Assembly: GCA_033239525.1 (NCBI GenBank)
Contig: BSYO01000003.1
Coordinates: forward strand, 21,159,716 to 21,223,715
Length of the DNA: 64,000 nt
Source: Nepenthes gracilis
Lineage: Eukaryota; Streptophyta; Magnoliopsida; Caryophyllales; Nepenthaceae
Direction of reading: 5' to 3'
The translations under genes and the position numbers were made by a program. Shown here piece after piece: positions 24,240 through 56,111 of this stretch; the first letter of the stretch is position 1; every line of letters begins with the position of its first letter. Under the pieces are notes generated by a model. The model saw only the letters and a list, made by a program, of their open reading frames with translations, searched no databases and was not told the DNA's origin.

Positions 24240-25525
24240 AAGCGGAGAAACCACTCCACAGAGAAGCTGATCGCCATCCGAGAGGAGGTGAAAAAGCTAC
24301 TGGACGCTAGATTTATTAGAGAAGTCCAGTATCCAGATTGGCTTTCGAATGTCGTCCTGGTTAAAAAGAGCAACGGAAAATGGAGAATGTGCGTCGATTT
24401 TACCAACGTCAACAAGGCCTGCCCGAAAGACAGTTTTTCCTTGCCCAGGATAGACCTACTGGTTGACTCCACGGCTGGACATGAGCTGCTAAGCTTCATG
24501 GACGCCTATTCAGTTACAAACCAGATTCGAATGAGTCCAGAGGACGAGGAACATACATCATTCATAACGGACCAGGGCACCTACTGCTACAAAGTGATGC
24601 CCTTCGGACTAAAAAATGCTGGAGCAACTTACCAGCGACTGATCAACAAGATGTTTGAAAAACAGATTGGTCGCAACATGGAGATCTACGTCGACGACAT
24701 GCTCGTCAAAAGCAGAGTCACTGGCGACCACATACGTGACCTGGAGGAATCGTTCGAGGTGCTCCGCCAGCACCAAATGAAGCTAAACCCAGCCAAGTGT
24801 GTCTTCGGGGTGCCCACCGGAAAGTTCTTGGGTTTCATCATCTCCCAGAGGGGGATCGAGGCAAACCCAGAAAAGATCAAGGCCCTCACTGACATGGCTC
24901 CCCCACGGAACATCAAAGACGTCCAGCGATTGACTGGGCGGCTGGCCGCTTTGTCCCACTTCCTCGCGAAGTCTGGTGACAAGTACCAGCCCTTCTTTAA
25001 AGCTTTGAGAGGGACGAAATCCAATGATTCCAGTGGACGGCTGACTACCAGACCGCCTTCAACGAATTGAAGCAGTATCTGGCCAGCCCACCATTGCTTG
25101 CATCGCCCAAAGACGGAGAGGAGCTGTACCTTTACCTAGCGGTGTCAAAGGTGTCCCTCAGCTCCGTCCTGGTGCGCCAGGAATCCGATATCCAGTAACC
25201 GGTCTACTATGTGAGCAAAATATTGACCGGCCCGGAAACGCGCTATCCACGAGCGGAAAAAATGGCCCTAGCACTTGTCTTCGCTGCGCGAAAGTTGAGG
25301 CCATACTTTCTGGCGCATCTCATAGTGGTCCTCACCAACCAGCCGCTGAAAAGTATACTCCAGAAACCCGACGTTTCTGGGCGGCTGGTAAAGTGGGCTA
25401 TCGAATTGGGTGAGTTCGACATCAAATTCAGGCCCAGACCTGCCATAAAAGCGCAGACTCTGGCTGGCTTCATTGTCGAGACCACGACCCCAATTCACAA
25501 GGAACAACCCGCAGAGAACGCATAA
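24240..25525 (+). pseudogene. Reverse transcriptase and first RNase H of Tat element
   Basis: The RT fingers and palm are almost complete in one frame from 24,288 to about 25,010: VVLVKKSNGKWRMCVDFTNV, then KVMPFGLKNAGATYQRLINK, and the catalytic YVDD at 24,687-24,698 is intact. A frameshift near 25,010 and a TAA near 25,198 break the connection domain. The first RNase H-like domain continues at 25,211-25,525 (ILTGPETRYPRAEKMALALV; LGEFDIKFRPRPAIKAQTLA). As in other Tat elements this domain is probably a degenerate connection type, with the working RNase H in the next domain. Confidence 0.9.
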
Positions 25526-25918
25526 CAACCTGATGAAGCTCCAGAATGGGTACTCCACGTGGATAGATCATCCACGGACAGTGGCAGCGGGGCAGGGGTG
25601 GTCCTTACGACCCCCGATGGATTCGAAGTTAAGTATTCCCTAAAACTTGACTTCCCGGCGACCAACAACGTCGCCGAGTACGAAACCCTATTAGCCGGTT
25701 TACGATTAGCAAAAGAGTGCTCTGCCAATAGATTGACAGTTTACAGCGACTCCGAACTAATCGTCAACCAGGTTAACGGGGGCTTTGAGGCCAACAACCC
25801 TTACTTGGCCAAGTACTTGGCTAAGGCAAAGGAGGTCGTCCAAGTCTTCGACAAACTGACCCTGATTCACGTTCCTCGAACTGAAAATTGGAAGGCCAGC
25901 TGGCTAAAGCCGCTGTAA
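25526..25918 (+). pseudogene. Second (archaeal-type) RNase H of Tat element
   Basis: WVLHVDRSSTDSGSGAGVVL at the start, NNVAEYETLLAGLRLA in the middle and VYSDSELIVNQVNGG are the conserved aRNH blocks with their acidic residues. The C-terminal Asp motif region reads ENWKASWLKPL and then TAA. The adjacent frame continues with GQLAKAAVTENPEQY, so a one-base shift lies near 25,890. Confidence 0.88.
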
Positions 25919-27252
25919 CCGAAAACCCAGAACAGTATTCAAGGGACTTGCGGGAGATCCTGAATGCTCCCAGCATTGAGAAACGGGAGGCGATACAGAT
26001 TTCTGAGACGGAAAACTGGATGACGCCCTACCTTAGATACTTGGCTGACGGATCACTCCTAGAGGATGCCGAAAAGGCTAAGCAAGTTAAAAAGACAGCT
26101 GGGTGGTACACGGTAGTCGATGGGCGGCTGTATCGTTGTGGATACTCGACTCCGTACCTCCGCTGCCTGTCACCCGAGGAGGCTGACTACGCGCTTGGAG
26201 AAGTTCACCTCGGGATCTACGGATCGCACGTTGGCGGGAAAAACCTGGCCTTCAAGATCATGCGGCAAGGCTGTTACTGGCCCTCGATGAAAAAGGACGC
26301 GCTTGAGTTTGTAAAGAAATGTGAAAGCTGCCAGCTTCACGGCAACCTTCACCATCAGCTGTCCGCTGACCTGAAGTCACTTCAGGCTCCATGGCCCTTC
26401 GCGCAATTGGGGCTCGATATTTTCGGCCCATTTTCCATTGCCACGGGGCAAAGAAAGTTCATCATCGCGAGCATCGACTACTTCACCAAGTGGGTCGAGG
26501 CAGCCCCGCTGGCAAAAATTACGGAGCACAATGCACTGAAATTTCTTCGCCAGAGCATTGTCTGCAGGTTTGGCGTCCCAAAGGTCGTAGTGACCTACAA
26601 CAGGACCCAATTTTCGGAAAAATACTTCACCAAGTATTGCACCAGCCTTGGTATCAAGCTGGTCCACACTTCGGTGGCATACCTCCAAGCCAACGGGTAG
26701 GTGGAGGTTACAAACCGTACGCTACTCCACGGGTTAAAGACTAAGTTGGAGGACGCCGGGAGCTCCTGGGCTGACGAGCTCCCATCCGTCCTCTGGTCTT
26801 ATCGGACAACCTCGAAGGAACCAATGCATGAGACACCTTTCAGCCTCTGCTACGGGACTGAGGCGCTGATCCTGGTCGAAATCGGGCTTTCGAGTCTCAG
26901 GGTGGAGTATTTCGACCCACAGACCAACTCCCAGAAAATCATGGAGCACTTATACTTGCTATAGGAAGCCCGCGACGCCACCAGAATACGGACAACAGCC
27001 TACCAACACCGAGTTGCCTGGTACTACAATAAAAAGGTGAAAGCCTGGCAATTCGACGTTGGGGACTTGGTCCTACGAGGCGTCGAGGCCACAGGCAAGC
27101 TGGCCAGTCGCAACAAGCTCTCCCCTAACTGGGAAAGGCCTTTCTTGGTCTCTGCTGTCCTGCGAAACGGAGCATACAAACTCCGAAATCAGGACGAAAA
27201 GCTGGTCCCGTGAACGTGGAACGCGATCCACCTCAAGCGTTACTTCCAATAG
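25888..27252 (+). pseudogene. Integrase of Tat element
   Basis: The HHCC region is readable (HLGIYGSHVGGKNL; CESCQLHGNLHH, 26,207-26,355). The core has the first Asp in GLDIFGPF. The second catalytic Asp is lost: the expected SDNGTQF position reads TYNRTQF at about 26,595. The Glu block is VEVTNRT at 26,700, with the preceding Gln turned into TAG. Later parts (LSYRTT-type LWSYRTTSKEPMHETPFSL) and the C-terminal domain (WQFDVGDLVLRG, about 27,048) are cut by a TAG at about 26,962 and a TGA at about 27,211. Inactive. Confidence 0.9.
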
Positions 27253-27439
27253 GGAACCCAGGTACGCACTCACTCATTTACGTGCATTCATTCGTATGCT
27301 TATTTTAATTTGGTAAAATAAGAAGTTTACTTAGCATATAGGATCCTAGTCTTCGTGTGCATGTATACTGTGTTTGCCTTGCAGGATTACCCGACCTATA
27401 CTGCCCCTAAGTCGGGAGGGTCTTCACCCTCTCGTTAAA

Positions 27440-27725
27440 TCCTAGTCATCCAGGTGGCCCATGAGCGGTCTAAACATTGGTCATCCAAGTGGCCCACAAG
27501 CGGTCTAAACCCTGGTCATCCAGGTGGTCCACGAGCGGTCTAAACCCTGGTCATCCAGGTGGCCCATGCGCAGTCTAAACCTTGGTCATCCAATTGGCCC
27601 ACGAGCGGTCTAAACCCTGGTAATCCAGGTGGCCCATGAGCGGTCTAAACCTCGGTCATCCGAGCGGCCCATTGGCGGTCGTACTAAACCCTAGTCATCC
27701 AGGTGGCCTATTAATGGTCAAAAAC
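27440..27725 (+). repeat. 35-bp tandem array, eight units, in Tat element
   Basis: Unit GGTCATCCAGGTGGCCCATG-AGCGGTCTAAACCCT, eight copies at about 35-bp spacing with point changes and one longer unit near 27,653. It lies between integrase and the 3' end of the antisense gene. 27,252-27,440 and 27,725-28,093 are non-coding spacer with nothing else recognised. Confidence 0.9.
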
Positions 27726-28093
27726 CTTAGGAGGCTAGTACAGCACACGCGACAACCTCCCTCATGGGGAGTAGCAACATCAGTAACGAACGGTCGAAGG
27801 GAGAAGCATTCCTTCTCCAACATTAGCTGCCCAAGTCATCACTTGCACGGCGCCACCAGGCTGGTCAACACGACCTCCTGCCAAGCCCAGGGACCTAGCT
27901 CCTTGGGCAATCAAACAACGATCACCGGCCAATCAGGTTGGCCGCCTAATGCAACAATATGTACAAACACAAAAAGCAGTAAAAGTCAATGGACACCAAC
28001 TGGGGAAAATTCCCATTTTATTGCATTTAATTGTGTTACACGGTTACATCAGTACAAAAACAAGGAGGAAAACACGACGGCTGTCTCTGGCTG

Positions 28094-29893
28094 TTATGGG
28101 GGATCCCTCACAAGGTCTTCTTTGCGCTGCGCCGCCCGGTTGGATTGATTGATAAGTTCGGCTGGAAAATTGGGATCAATCAACCGCGCAATGTGGCGGC
28201 TGATGTTGATCCCCTCCAACAGTCGCGCATGCAGCATGCCTTCAAGCTCAATGGGACGGATGCGGAGGGTCAGATCATTCTCCAGGTCTGTGATTCGGTC
28301 AGCGAGCCGCTTCTTAACTCTATTATGTCGATCGTCCTCCTCCTTCAAGCAGGTGACCTCGGCCTTCAGCTCAGCATTCTCCGCCTCCATGCCTGCCATG
28401 ACAGCCTCGAGAGCAGCGGTCTGCTAGCGGAGCTCCCCTCCTGAGGCAGCCAGCCTAGCCTCTAGCCAGGCGATCTCAGCCTCCCGGTCCGCAATGATGT
28501 GATCGCGTTGTTCCACCTCCCGGGAGAAGGCTGAGATCAACCTCCTTGACTGCACAAGGCAAAAGCAAAGTGTAAGTTACAAACACAAGGAAGAAAGAAG
28601 TGCAAAGAAGCCATTGCAGAAATCATACCTCATAAGTCTTCCTCAAGGGCCTCGCAGGCCTGGACTCTAGACCTGGCCCAGTTGGCGGTGGACCAGTTAA
28701 CGGTGGACCAGTTGGCGGCGGACCAGGAGATGATGGACCAGGAGCATCCTCACATGCCAAACTCACCACTGCCTCATCCAAAATGCGATCCAGGAACGCA
28801 TCAGTCTCATCCATGGCAGCTGGGGGCTCCTCTCCTGCGGCCTCCAGAGTAGTAGCCGCAAGCTCCTCTCTAGCAGCCTCTGAAGCAGCTGCTGAAGAGT
28901 CGAGCCCCACTATTGGCTCCACAGCAGAAGTCTGCATGGCCGTCACCGTCTCACGAGCCGGCCCCTCAAAAGATTCCATCGACTCAACACCGGGAACAGC
29001 TTGCGGTGCAGGCTGCGCCAAGACAACCCCTGAGTTCGCCGGCCAATCCTCGTAGGTCTTTTCCAGGCCAGCGGTGCTGCCAGCCCCGGCACAAATCCCC
29101 GCGGCAACATAATCAGTAAGCGATGACGACGACGAAGGTGTCTCTAGCAGCGGGCCGGTAGACCCTTCGTCCGGGCGTCGCATACGGATGATCACGCCTT
29201 TGGTCTCATCGGGGTTCGCCATCCTCACCGGTGGCTTCAGTTTTTGGGTTGGGGACGACGGTCCCCAATTTACCTTCTTGGACTCAGCCCGAGAAACCAA
29301 AAAATCTCGGGCAAAATCATTCAGGTTCTCCGTTATTGCCTTCGTAAGCCACGCTTGAGCCGCCCACTCCGCCGGGGTCGGCATCCCAAAATACACCTCC
29401 GAAATCTGGCCCCACTCTTTCGCAATGGGCCATTTGTCCCCCACGCTCACGAAGAAGAACCGGTTCTTCCAGTTCTTCAACGAGTCGTGGATAGCTTTAT
29501 TAATTTTTATTCCAGTGCGAGGGGAGAGCGATATCCATTCTCCTCCCTGATTCACTTTAAACAAAACCCTAACGCCGACATCTTAAATTTCTAGCAAAGC
29601 TTTCAGGCAAAAATACACATAGTGCAGAGGTACCTCACTGCGTTGGCATGGAGCTGAGTAATGGGCACTCACAAAGCCTTCATGATCGACTCCAGCTCTT
29701 TCGGCAACGGCAGGCGGAGGCCGCTCCTCAGATAGGCCTCATAAACAGTGATGTACCCCTCCGGTGGAGCATAAGCTCTGTCGTTCTTGCCCGGCACTCT
29801 CCAGGCGATCTCCTTTGGAATATTGAATTCGATGCACAGAGCTTTGACTTCGCTTTCTCTCAGAACGGAGGCAAAATCGGCGACGGAAGCCAT
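28094..29893 (-). pseudogene. Antisense gene of Tat element (gypsy-type transposon protein, coiled coil, one intron)
   Basis: Runs opposite to gag-pol. The start is MASVADFASVLRESEVKALC (29893). The N-terminal part (to about 29,669) and the segment 28,632-29,564 (GGEWISLSPRTGIKINKAIH; FFFVSVGDKWPIAKEWGQ) resemble the domain annotated as putative gypsy-type transposon protein. They are separated by a TGA, further stops and a frameshift. A Ser/Pro/Ala-rich middle follows. An intron with proper borders lies at 28,550-28,628 (GAG^GTATGATT ... TTGTGCAG^TCAAGG) and keeps frame. Exon 2 (28,094-28,549) codes for a Glu/Arg-rich coiled coil with one TAG after GGELR. Such antisense ORFs are known in Tat elements, but their role is unknown. 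Confidence 0.85.
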
Positions 29894-30140
29894 GGTTGCA
29901 CAGAAGGTCAGGTTTTCCAGAAAACGCTCTTGAAAAGTTGGAATGAAGAAGACGACGGACTGAAGGCGTAAAATGATTTCAAAATACGGAAGGGAAACTT
30001 AAGCGCCAAGCACGAAACCCCTCATTAAGGACGCCGTCAGTCCTGCCACGTGTCGCCTCCCTACTTGACCCTGCAAAAGGACCGATCTCTGGCGCATTAA
30101 TGGCCAGGATCTCCGCCCAACCAAAGGGAGACACGTGTCG
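29894..30140 (-). promoter_or_regulatory. Putative promoter of the Tat antisense gene: two G-box/ABRE sites
   Basis: CACGTG occurs at 30047-30052 and 30132-30137, each in a CACGTGTC context (ABRE-like), 154 and 239 bp upstream of the antisense ATG. There is no clear TATA box. Promoter role is inferred from position. Confidence 0.45.
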
Positions 30141-30187
30141 CTTTCTGTCCTGTGAACCGGCTAAAGACAGGCAGAAAACATTTCCAG

Positions 30188-30582
30188 AATTGGCCAAGAC
30201 GGTCAACAATTCTAGAGCTCCGGAATTGACTAGGACGGTCAACAATTCTGGTTCTCCAGAATTGACCGGGACGGTCAACAATTCTGAAGCTCCGGAATTG
30301 ACCGGGACGGTCAACAATTCTGGTTCTCCGGAATTGACCGGGACGGTCAACAATTCTGGTGCTCCAGAATTGACCAGGACGGTCAACAATTCTGATTCTC
30401 CAAAATTGACCAGGACGATCAACAATTCTGGTTCTCCGAAATTTATTAGGACGGTCAACAATTCTGGTTCTCCGGAATTGACCAGGACGGTCAATAATTC
30501 TGGTTCTCCAGAATTGACCAAGACGGTCGACAATTCTGATACTCCGGAATAGACTAGGACGGTCTACAATTCTGATCAAACT
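30188..30582. repeat. 36-bp minisatellite, 11 units, W-box rich
   Basis: ACGGTCAACAATTCTG...CCGGAATTGACC units spaced exactly 36 bp (starts at 30199, 30235, 30271 and so on to 30559). Each unit carries GGTCAA and TTGACC in inverted arrangement around AATTCTGG/CCGGAATT arms, so units can form hairpins and hold W-box cores (TTGAC) on both strands. The 36-bp length keeps frames open on both strands, which creates spurious ORFs. Confidence 0.95.
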
Positions 30583-30664
30583 CTCCTTCAGGCCCTTCAA
30601 GAAGCTCCGGACAATAAGGGGCAGCCCATCACGGACATACTGGAGGCCAGACTTCTGGCCACCA

Positions 30665-30678
30665 GCATGGGGGGCTAG
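30665..30678 (+). other. Polypurine tract of Tat element
   Basis: GCATGGGGGGCTAG directly precedes the 3' LTR start TGATGGG. Confidence 0.7.
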
Positions 30679-31620
30679 TGATGGGTATATCAGAAATTGG
30701 CTGGCCCCAAAAAGTCAACAAAGGCTCAAGAGGGACGGTCAACATCTCTTGCGGCCCAGAACGAGCCCAAAGGGGGCCTTTCTACAGTAACAAGCCTGGT
30801 CCATTTAGACCCACGAATCATCAAAAGGTCAACAACGACTTTCCAGGGATTTTTTACGGTCCCAGCTGGCACCAAAGGGGATTTTGACAATATTGGTGCC
30901 CTTCACATAGGGAAGGTGCCAGATTTACCCAAATCCTTGCCAACTAAGGCTTTCCAACGGTAACATGCACGGAAGGAAAGTGCCCGGTTTGGAAAGCTGT
31001 TGGCCGCCTCAGAAGGAAGTTATCTCTCACAGTTTGGCAACTGGCGCCTGCCCCCAAAGGCAAGCCAGCGAGCAAATCACGGAGACAATCACTCCTTCCA
31101 AAGAAGGAGAATCGTCTTCTCCACCATTAATAAGCCCTTGAATCACCATTCAAGGCAGGCTCTCAATTACGCTTTCAATCATCCTCTCAGTTGCATACAC
31201 TTTCTGAAATACGAACAAGTGCTCGGAGAGATCGGCTTTCTCTGCCATCAATATTCTCGAAACCGCACAAGCTCTCTGCTACGCAAACTCATACACTAGC
31301 AACCCTAAGGCAAACAAGCGAGCCCTCATGGCCGTTTACTGCCTTCCCACCTCCCAGATTCAAGAAGACTTCACGTCTCTCTCACATCTAAAGAAAACAC
31401 TCTATTTGTCTCTCTCTTTCTCTCAATTTCAGTTTATTTCTTTCGAAGACTGTTTGGCTGACTTGAGTATCGGAGTGTTTTCGATGAGACAACTTTTCGC
31501 CGACACGCTGACCTCCTGTTCTGTTTAGTGGTGTGCAGGATCCAACTCAAGGAACGTAGTCGGAACCACATCAAGAGGATCGACCGAATCTGTTTGAAGT
31601 TCAGATCCAGAGACACATCA
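30679..31620 (+). repeat. 3' LTR of Tat element (942 bp)
   Basis: Matches the 5' LTR from TGATGGGTATATC to ACACATCA with scattered substitutions and lacks about 115 bp of the hairpin-rich segment. Followed by TSD CCTCT. Confidence 0.94.
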
Positions 31621-31647
31621 CCTCTAGTGTGTGGTTTACCAGTGCTA

Positions 31648-31648
31648 A

Positions 31649-31687
<39 letters not shown>

Positions 31688-31688
31688 C
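31648..31688. repeat. (AC)n(AT)n microsatellite
   Basis: About 11 AC repeats run into AT repeats, just beyond the Tat insertion. Confidence 0.9.
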
Positions 31689-31955
31689 ATTCAAAAGAAC
31701 ATATTACTCTAATATTAATAAATTTCTGAATGTATATATAGTTATTATAAAATATGTTTGATGTGTGATAATATTTATACGTGTTTATGTAATTAATTTA
31801 GTAAAACATCTTAGTAAGAGGTAATTGTGTAATTTATATATATAATAATAGATAACATATAGAATTTTCGTTTTAGCTAGTCGCCCATCGATAATGAACA
31901 TAAGCATTTTCTGTAAATTTAAAAGTGCTCAATTTTATTTATATGTAATGAATAC

Positions 31956-32239
31956 CTGAACCAAAATTCTATTCGGGGCAGGGGGACCATAAAATGAAGG
32001 ATTTGAGTCCAAATGTTGTGATCCTAATTCTATCCACTGAAAATAATGAAATTAAGAGACTTATATTTGTTATTAGAATATCTCTCTGATATTTAAATCA
32101 AAATATATTCAAAAAAAAGTAATAAAAGAAAAATAATTACCGATCCTTTGGACTTCACTGTAGGACTTTTGGTGTCAGGCATAATGAATCGCAAGGGATT
32201 AAGCGCCACTTTAAACTCAACGGGAATGATGATGCCCTT
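31956..32239 (-). CDS. Two probable exons of an unrecognised gene
   Basis: On the minus strand, 32141-32239 (99 nt) is bounded by TTTCAG and GTAATT and encodes KGIIIPVEFKVALNPLRFIM plus 13 more residues ending in KSKGS. 31956-32036 (81 nt) is bounded by TTTTCAG and GTATTC and encodes WIELGSQHLDSNPSFYGPPA plus NRILVQ. Both are phase 0, stop-free and protein-like, with no codon decay. I do not recognise the protein. Start and end exons were not found. One candidate downstream exon after TTTACAG near 31,907 is ambiguous in frame. It could be the 3' part of a neighbouring host gene or a fragment left after the Tat insertion about 330 bp away. Confidence 0.45.
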
Positions 32240-33634
32240 CTGAAATATAGGTCCTAGGTGTTATTGGTGCCGAACAGTGTTTGGTCTTTTTCTCATGCTT
32301 TATATTTTTATTGGACCGGAGAATGCGTTTTTAATTCAAGCTCGGTAGAAGGTGAGAAAGAACTAGTTTTTTTTTTTCCCCTCAGGGTGAGAGAGAGAGA
32401 GAGCGCTTTCTTCTTTTATCAACGGCTTGAATTTAGAGTATTGGGAATGTGACTTTAGACCCTCATAAATGAAGATTTGTGTGAAATTTATAGATCTAGA
32501 GCTAAATATAGTCATTGAGGAATATATGACGGTTAATTAGCTACATAACTTAGGGTTATAAAGCTACTATATAAGTGCCAGAATTTTCTCTTGACATAAT
32601 TATATTGTCTCATCATACATCCACAGCATAGTCATTTTCTAAAGGATGCCAAATGTTTTTCCAACATGTTAGATAAATCAAATCTGAATCCTCCATTTGG
32701 TCCCACTATAGATCCATGCAGGACACCTATACTTATATGCTCACATACCTTATTAACTTGATTTTTGTCTGGCTTTCAACATGACTTTAGTTTTCATCAA
32801 AACAGAGACGAGATGACTGCACAGACCGATTGCTCCATGGTTTGAGATTTGAGGCAAACCAATACCTAATGATATCATTAATTGATCTATCAGTGGTGTG
32901 TCACATCTTAGAGATGTTAAAAACAATAATACTTTGATATCAGTTTGTCAAATTTAAAGATTCACCCATGTCAACAACATTGGATGTTTTTCTCTCCCTG
33001 CCTGAAGGTAAAGTCGACAGCTTCTCAGTCATTTTCTCTAATTTGGCAATTATTTTGAAAGTAACAGGCACTCCTTAACAATGGCTCGTGATTTTTATAC
33101 ACCAACCTATAATAAATCTCATGCATTGGCATGATATATATACATATATATATATGCATTGGCAGGAATAGTGAATTAACAATTCAATCTTATTCTTTGA
33201 TTCTCATCCAGCCAAACACATGTCCAAGCACATTTCACTTATGCTAGCAATTAAATAAAATACAATCACCATGGATAGATTCCCAACATCAATTGTAAAA
33301 TGGTCTTTGTACAGTTGAGGCAAGGCTGGCCATCTTGAACCCCAATATTTCACCGACTTAATAAATTCCAGCAGCCACAGGAGAATCCCAGCAAATGGAC
33401 TAATTGTAATGATCTCATTTAAACCTAAAACATAATGATCTCATACAAATCTAAAACACATTTTCAATCAAATTGCAACATATTCACTTTTTTTTTGGGG
33501 GGAGGGGGGGGGCGATGATTAAGCTTGTCACTGATCGATATTTCAATGGGGGGTGATTAAGGTTGTCACTGATCGATATTTCAATGCATACATGCCCATG
33601 TTCTGCTGCATCAAAAAATGGCATCAACAGTGCT
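32240..33634. other. Intergenic or intronic AT-rich DNA
   Basis: No convincing coding region. Contents: a GA run (32,392-32,403), an AT microsatellite (33,136-33,155) flanked by TGCATTGGCA repeats, and a G-rich run (33,496-33,512) followed by a short duplication. It would hold the MCM7 3' UTR at its right edge. Confidence 0.6.
33517..33585. repeat. 33-bp direct duplication in MCM7 3' flank
   Basis: TGATTAAG(C/G)TTGTCACTGATCGATATTTCAATG occurs twice in tandem (starting about 33,517 and 33,553) with one difference. It lies within about 120 bp of the MCM7 stop, so probably in the 3' UTR. Confidence 0.85.
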
Positions 33635-55942
<22,308 letters not shown>

Positions 55943-56046
55943 TCTGCGCACGCGAGAGAGAGAGAGAGAGAAGAGAGGGGGGGGGGAGTGTGAGGACTAA
56001 CTCAGTGTTGAAGGATGTAGGGCGATATTCAGATTTGGCGGCAAAA
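55943..56046 (-). promoter_or_regulatory. MCM7 5' flank: GA/CT tract and E2F-like site
   Basis: TTTGGCGGCAAAA at 56034-56046 fits the E2F consensus TTTSSCG and is nearly palindromic (TTTGCCGCCAAA on the other strand), 92 bp upstream of the ATG. A (GA)n run at 55954-55971 on the plus strand is a CT tract in the probable 5' UTR. MCM genes are classic E2F targets in plants (established knowledge); binding here is inferred. Confidence 0.65.
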
Positions 56047-56111
56047 TTATGGGATGGCAGCAGGGAAAGGGAGTTTTGGAGGGAAATGATAAGGTGATGG
56101 TTGACGGCCAC

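Larger units (their letters stand above)
20639..31620 (+). mobile_element. Tat-lineage Ty3/gypsy element, full length, TSD CCTCT
   Basis: 10,982 bp flanked by CCTCT at 20634-20638 and 31621-31625. Both LTRs start TGATGGGTATATCAG and end CA. Order: LTR, primer site, gag, protease, RT, RNase H, second (aRNH) domain, integrase, 35-bp repeat array, antisense gene, 36-bp repeat array, polypurine tract, LTR. The dual RNase H and the antisense ORF are Tat hallmarks (family knowledge). Several stops and frameshifts make it non-autonomous now, but motifs are far better preserved than in the Tekay copies, so it is younger. Confidence 0.95.

Noticed and set aside
27636..28444. Plus-strand ORFs of 67-170 aa
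   Set aside because: Shadows of the 35-bp array and of the antisense gene; no protein-like features.
30188..30582. Regularly spaced repeats resembling a CRISPR array
   Set aside because: Units are contiguous with no unique spacers and the context is a plant retrotransposon.
30097..30600. Long overlapping ORFs on both strands (150-184 aa) over the 36-bp array
   Set aside because: 36 is a multiple of three, so the repeat stays open in several frames; the products are pure 12-residue repeats with no domain.
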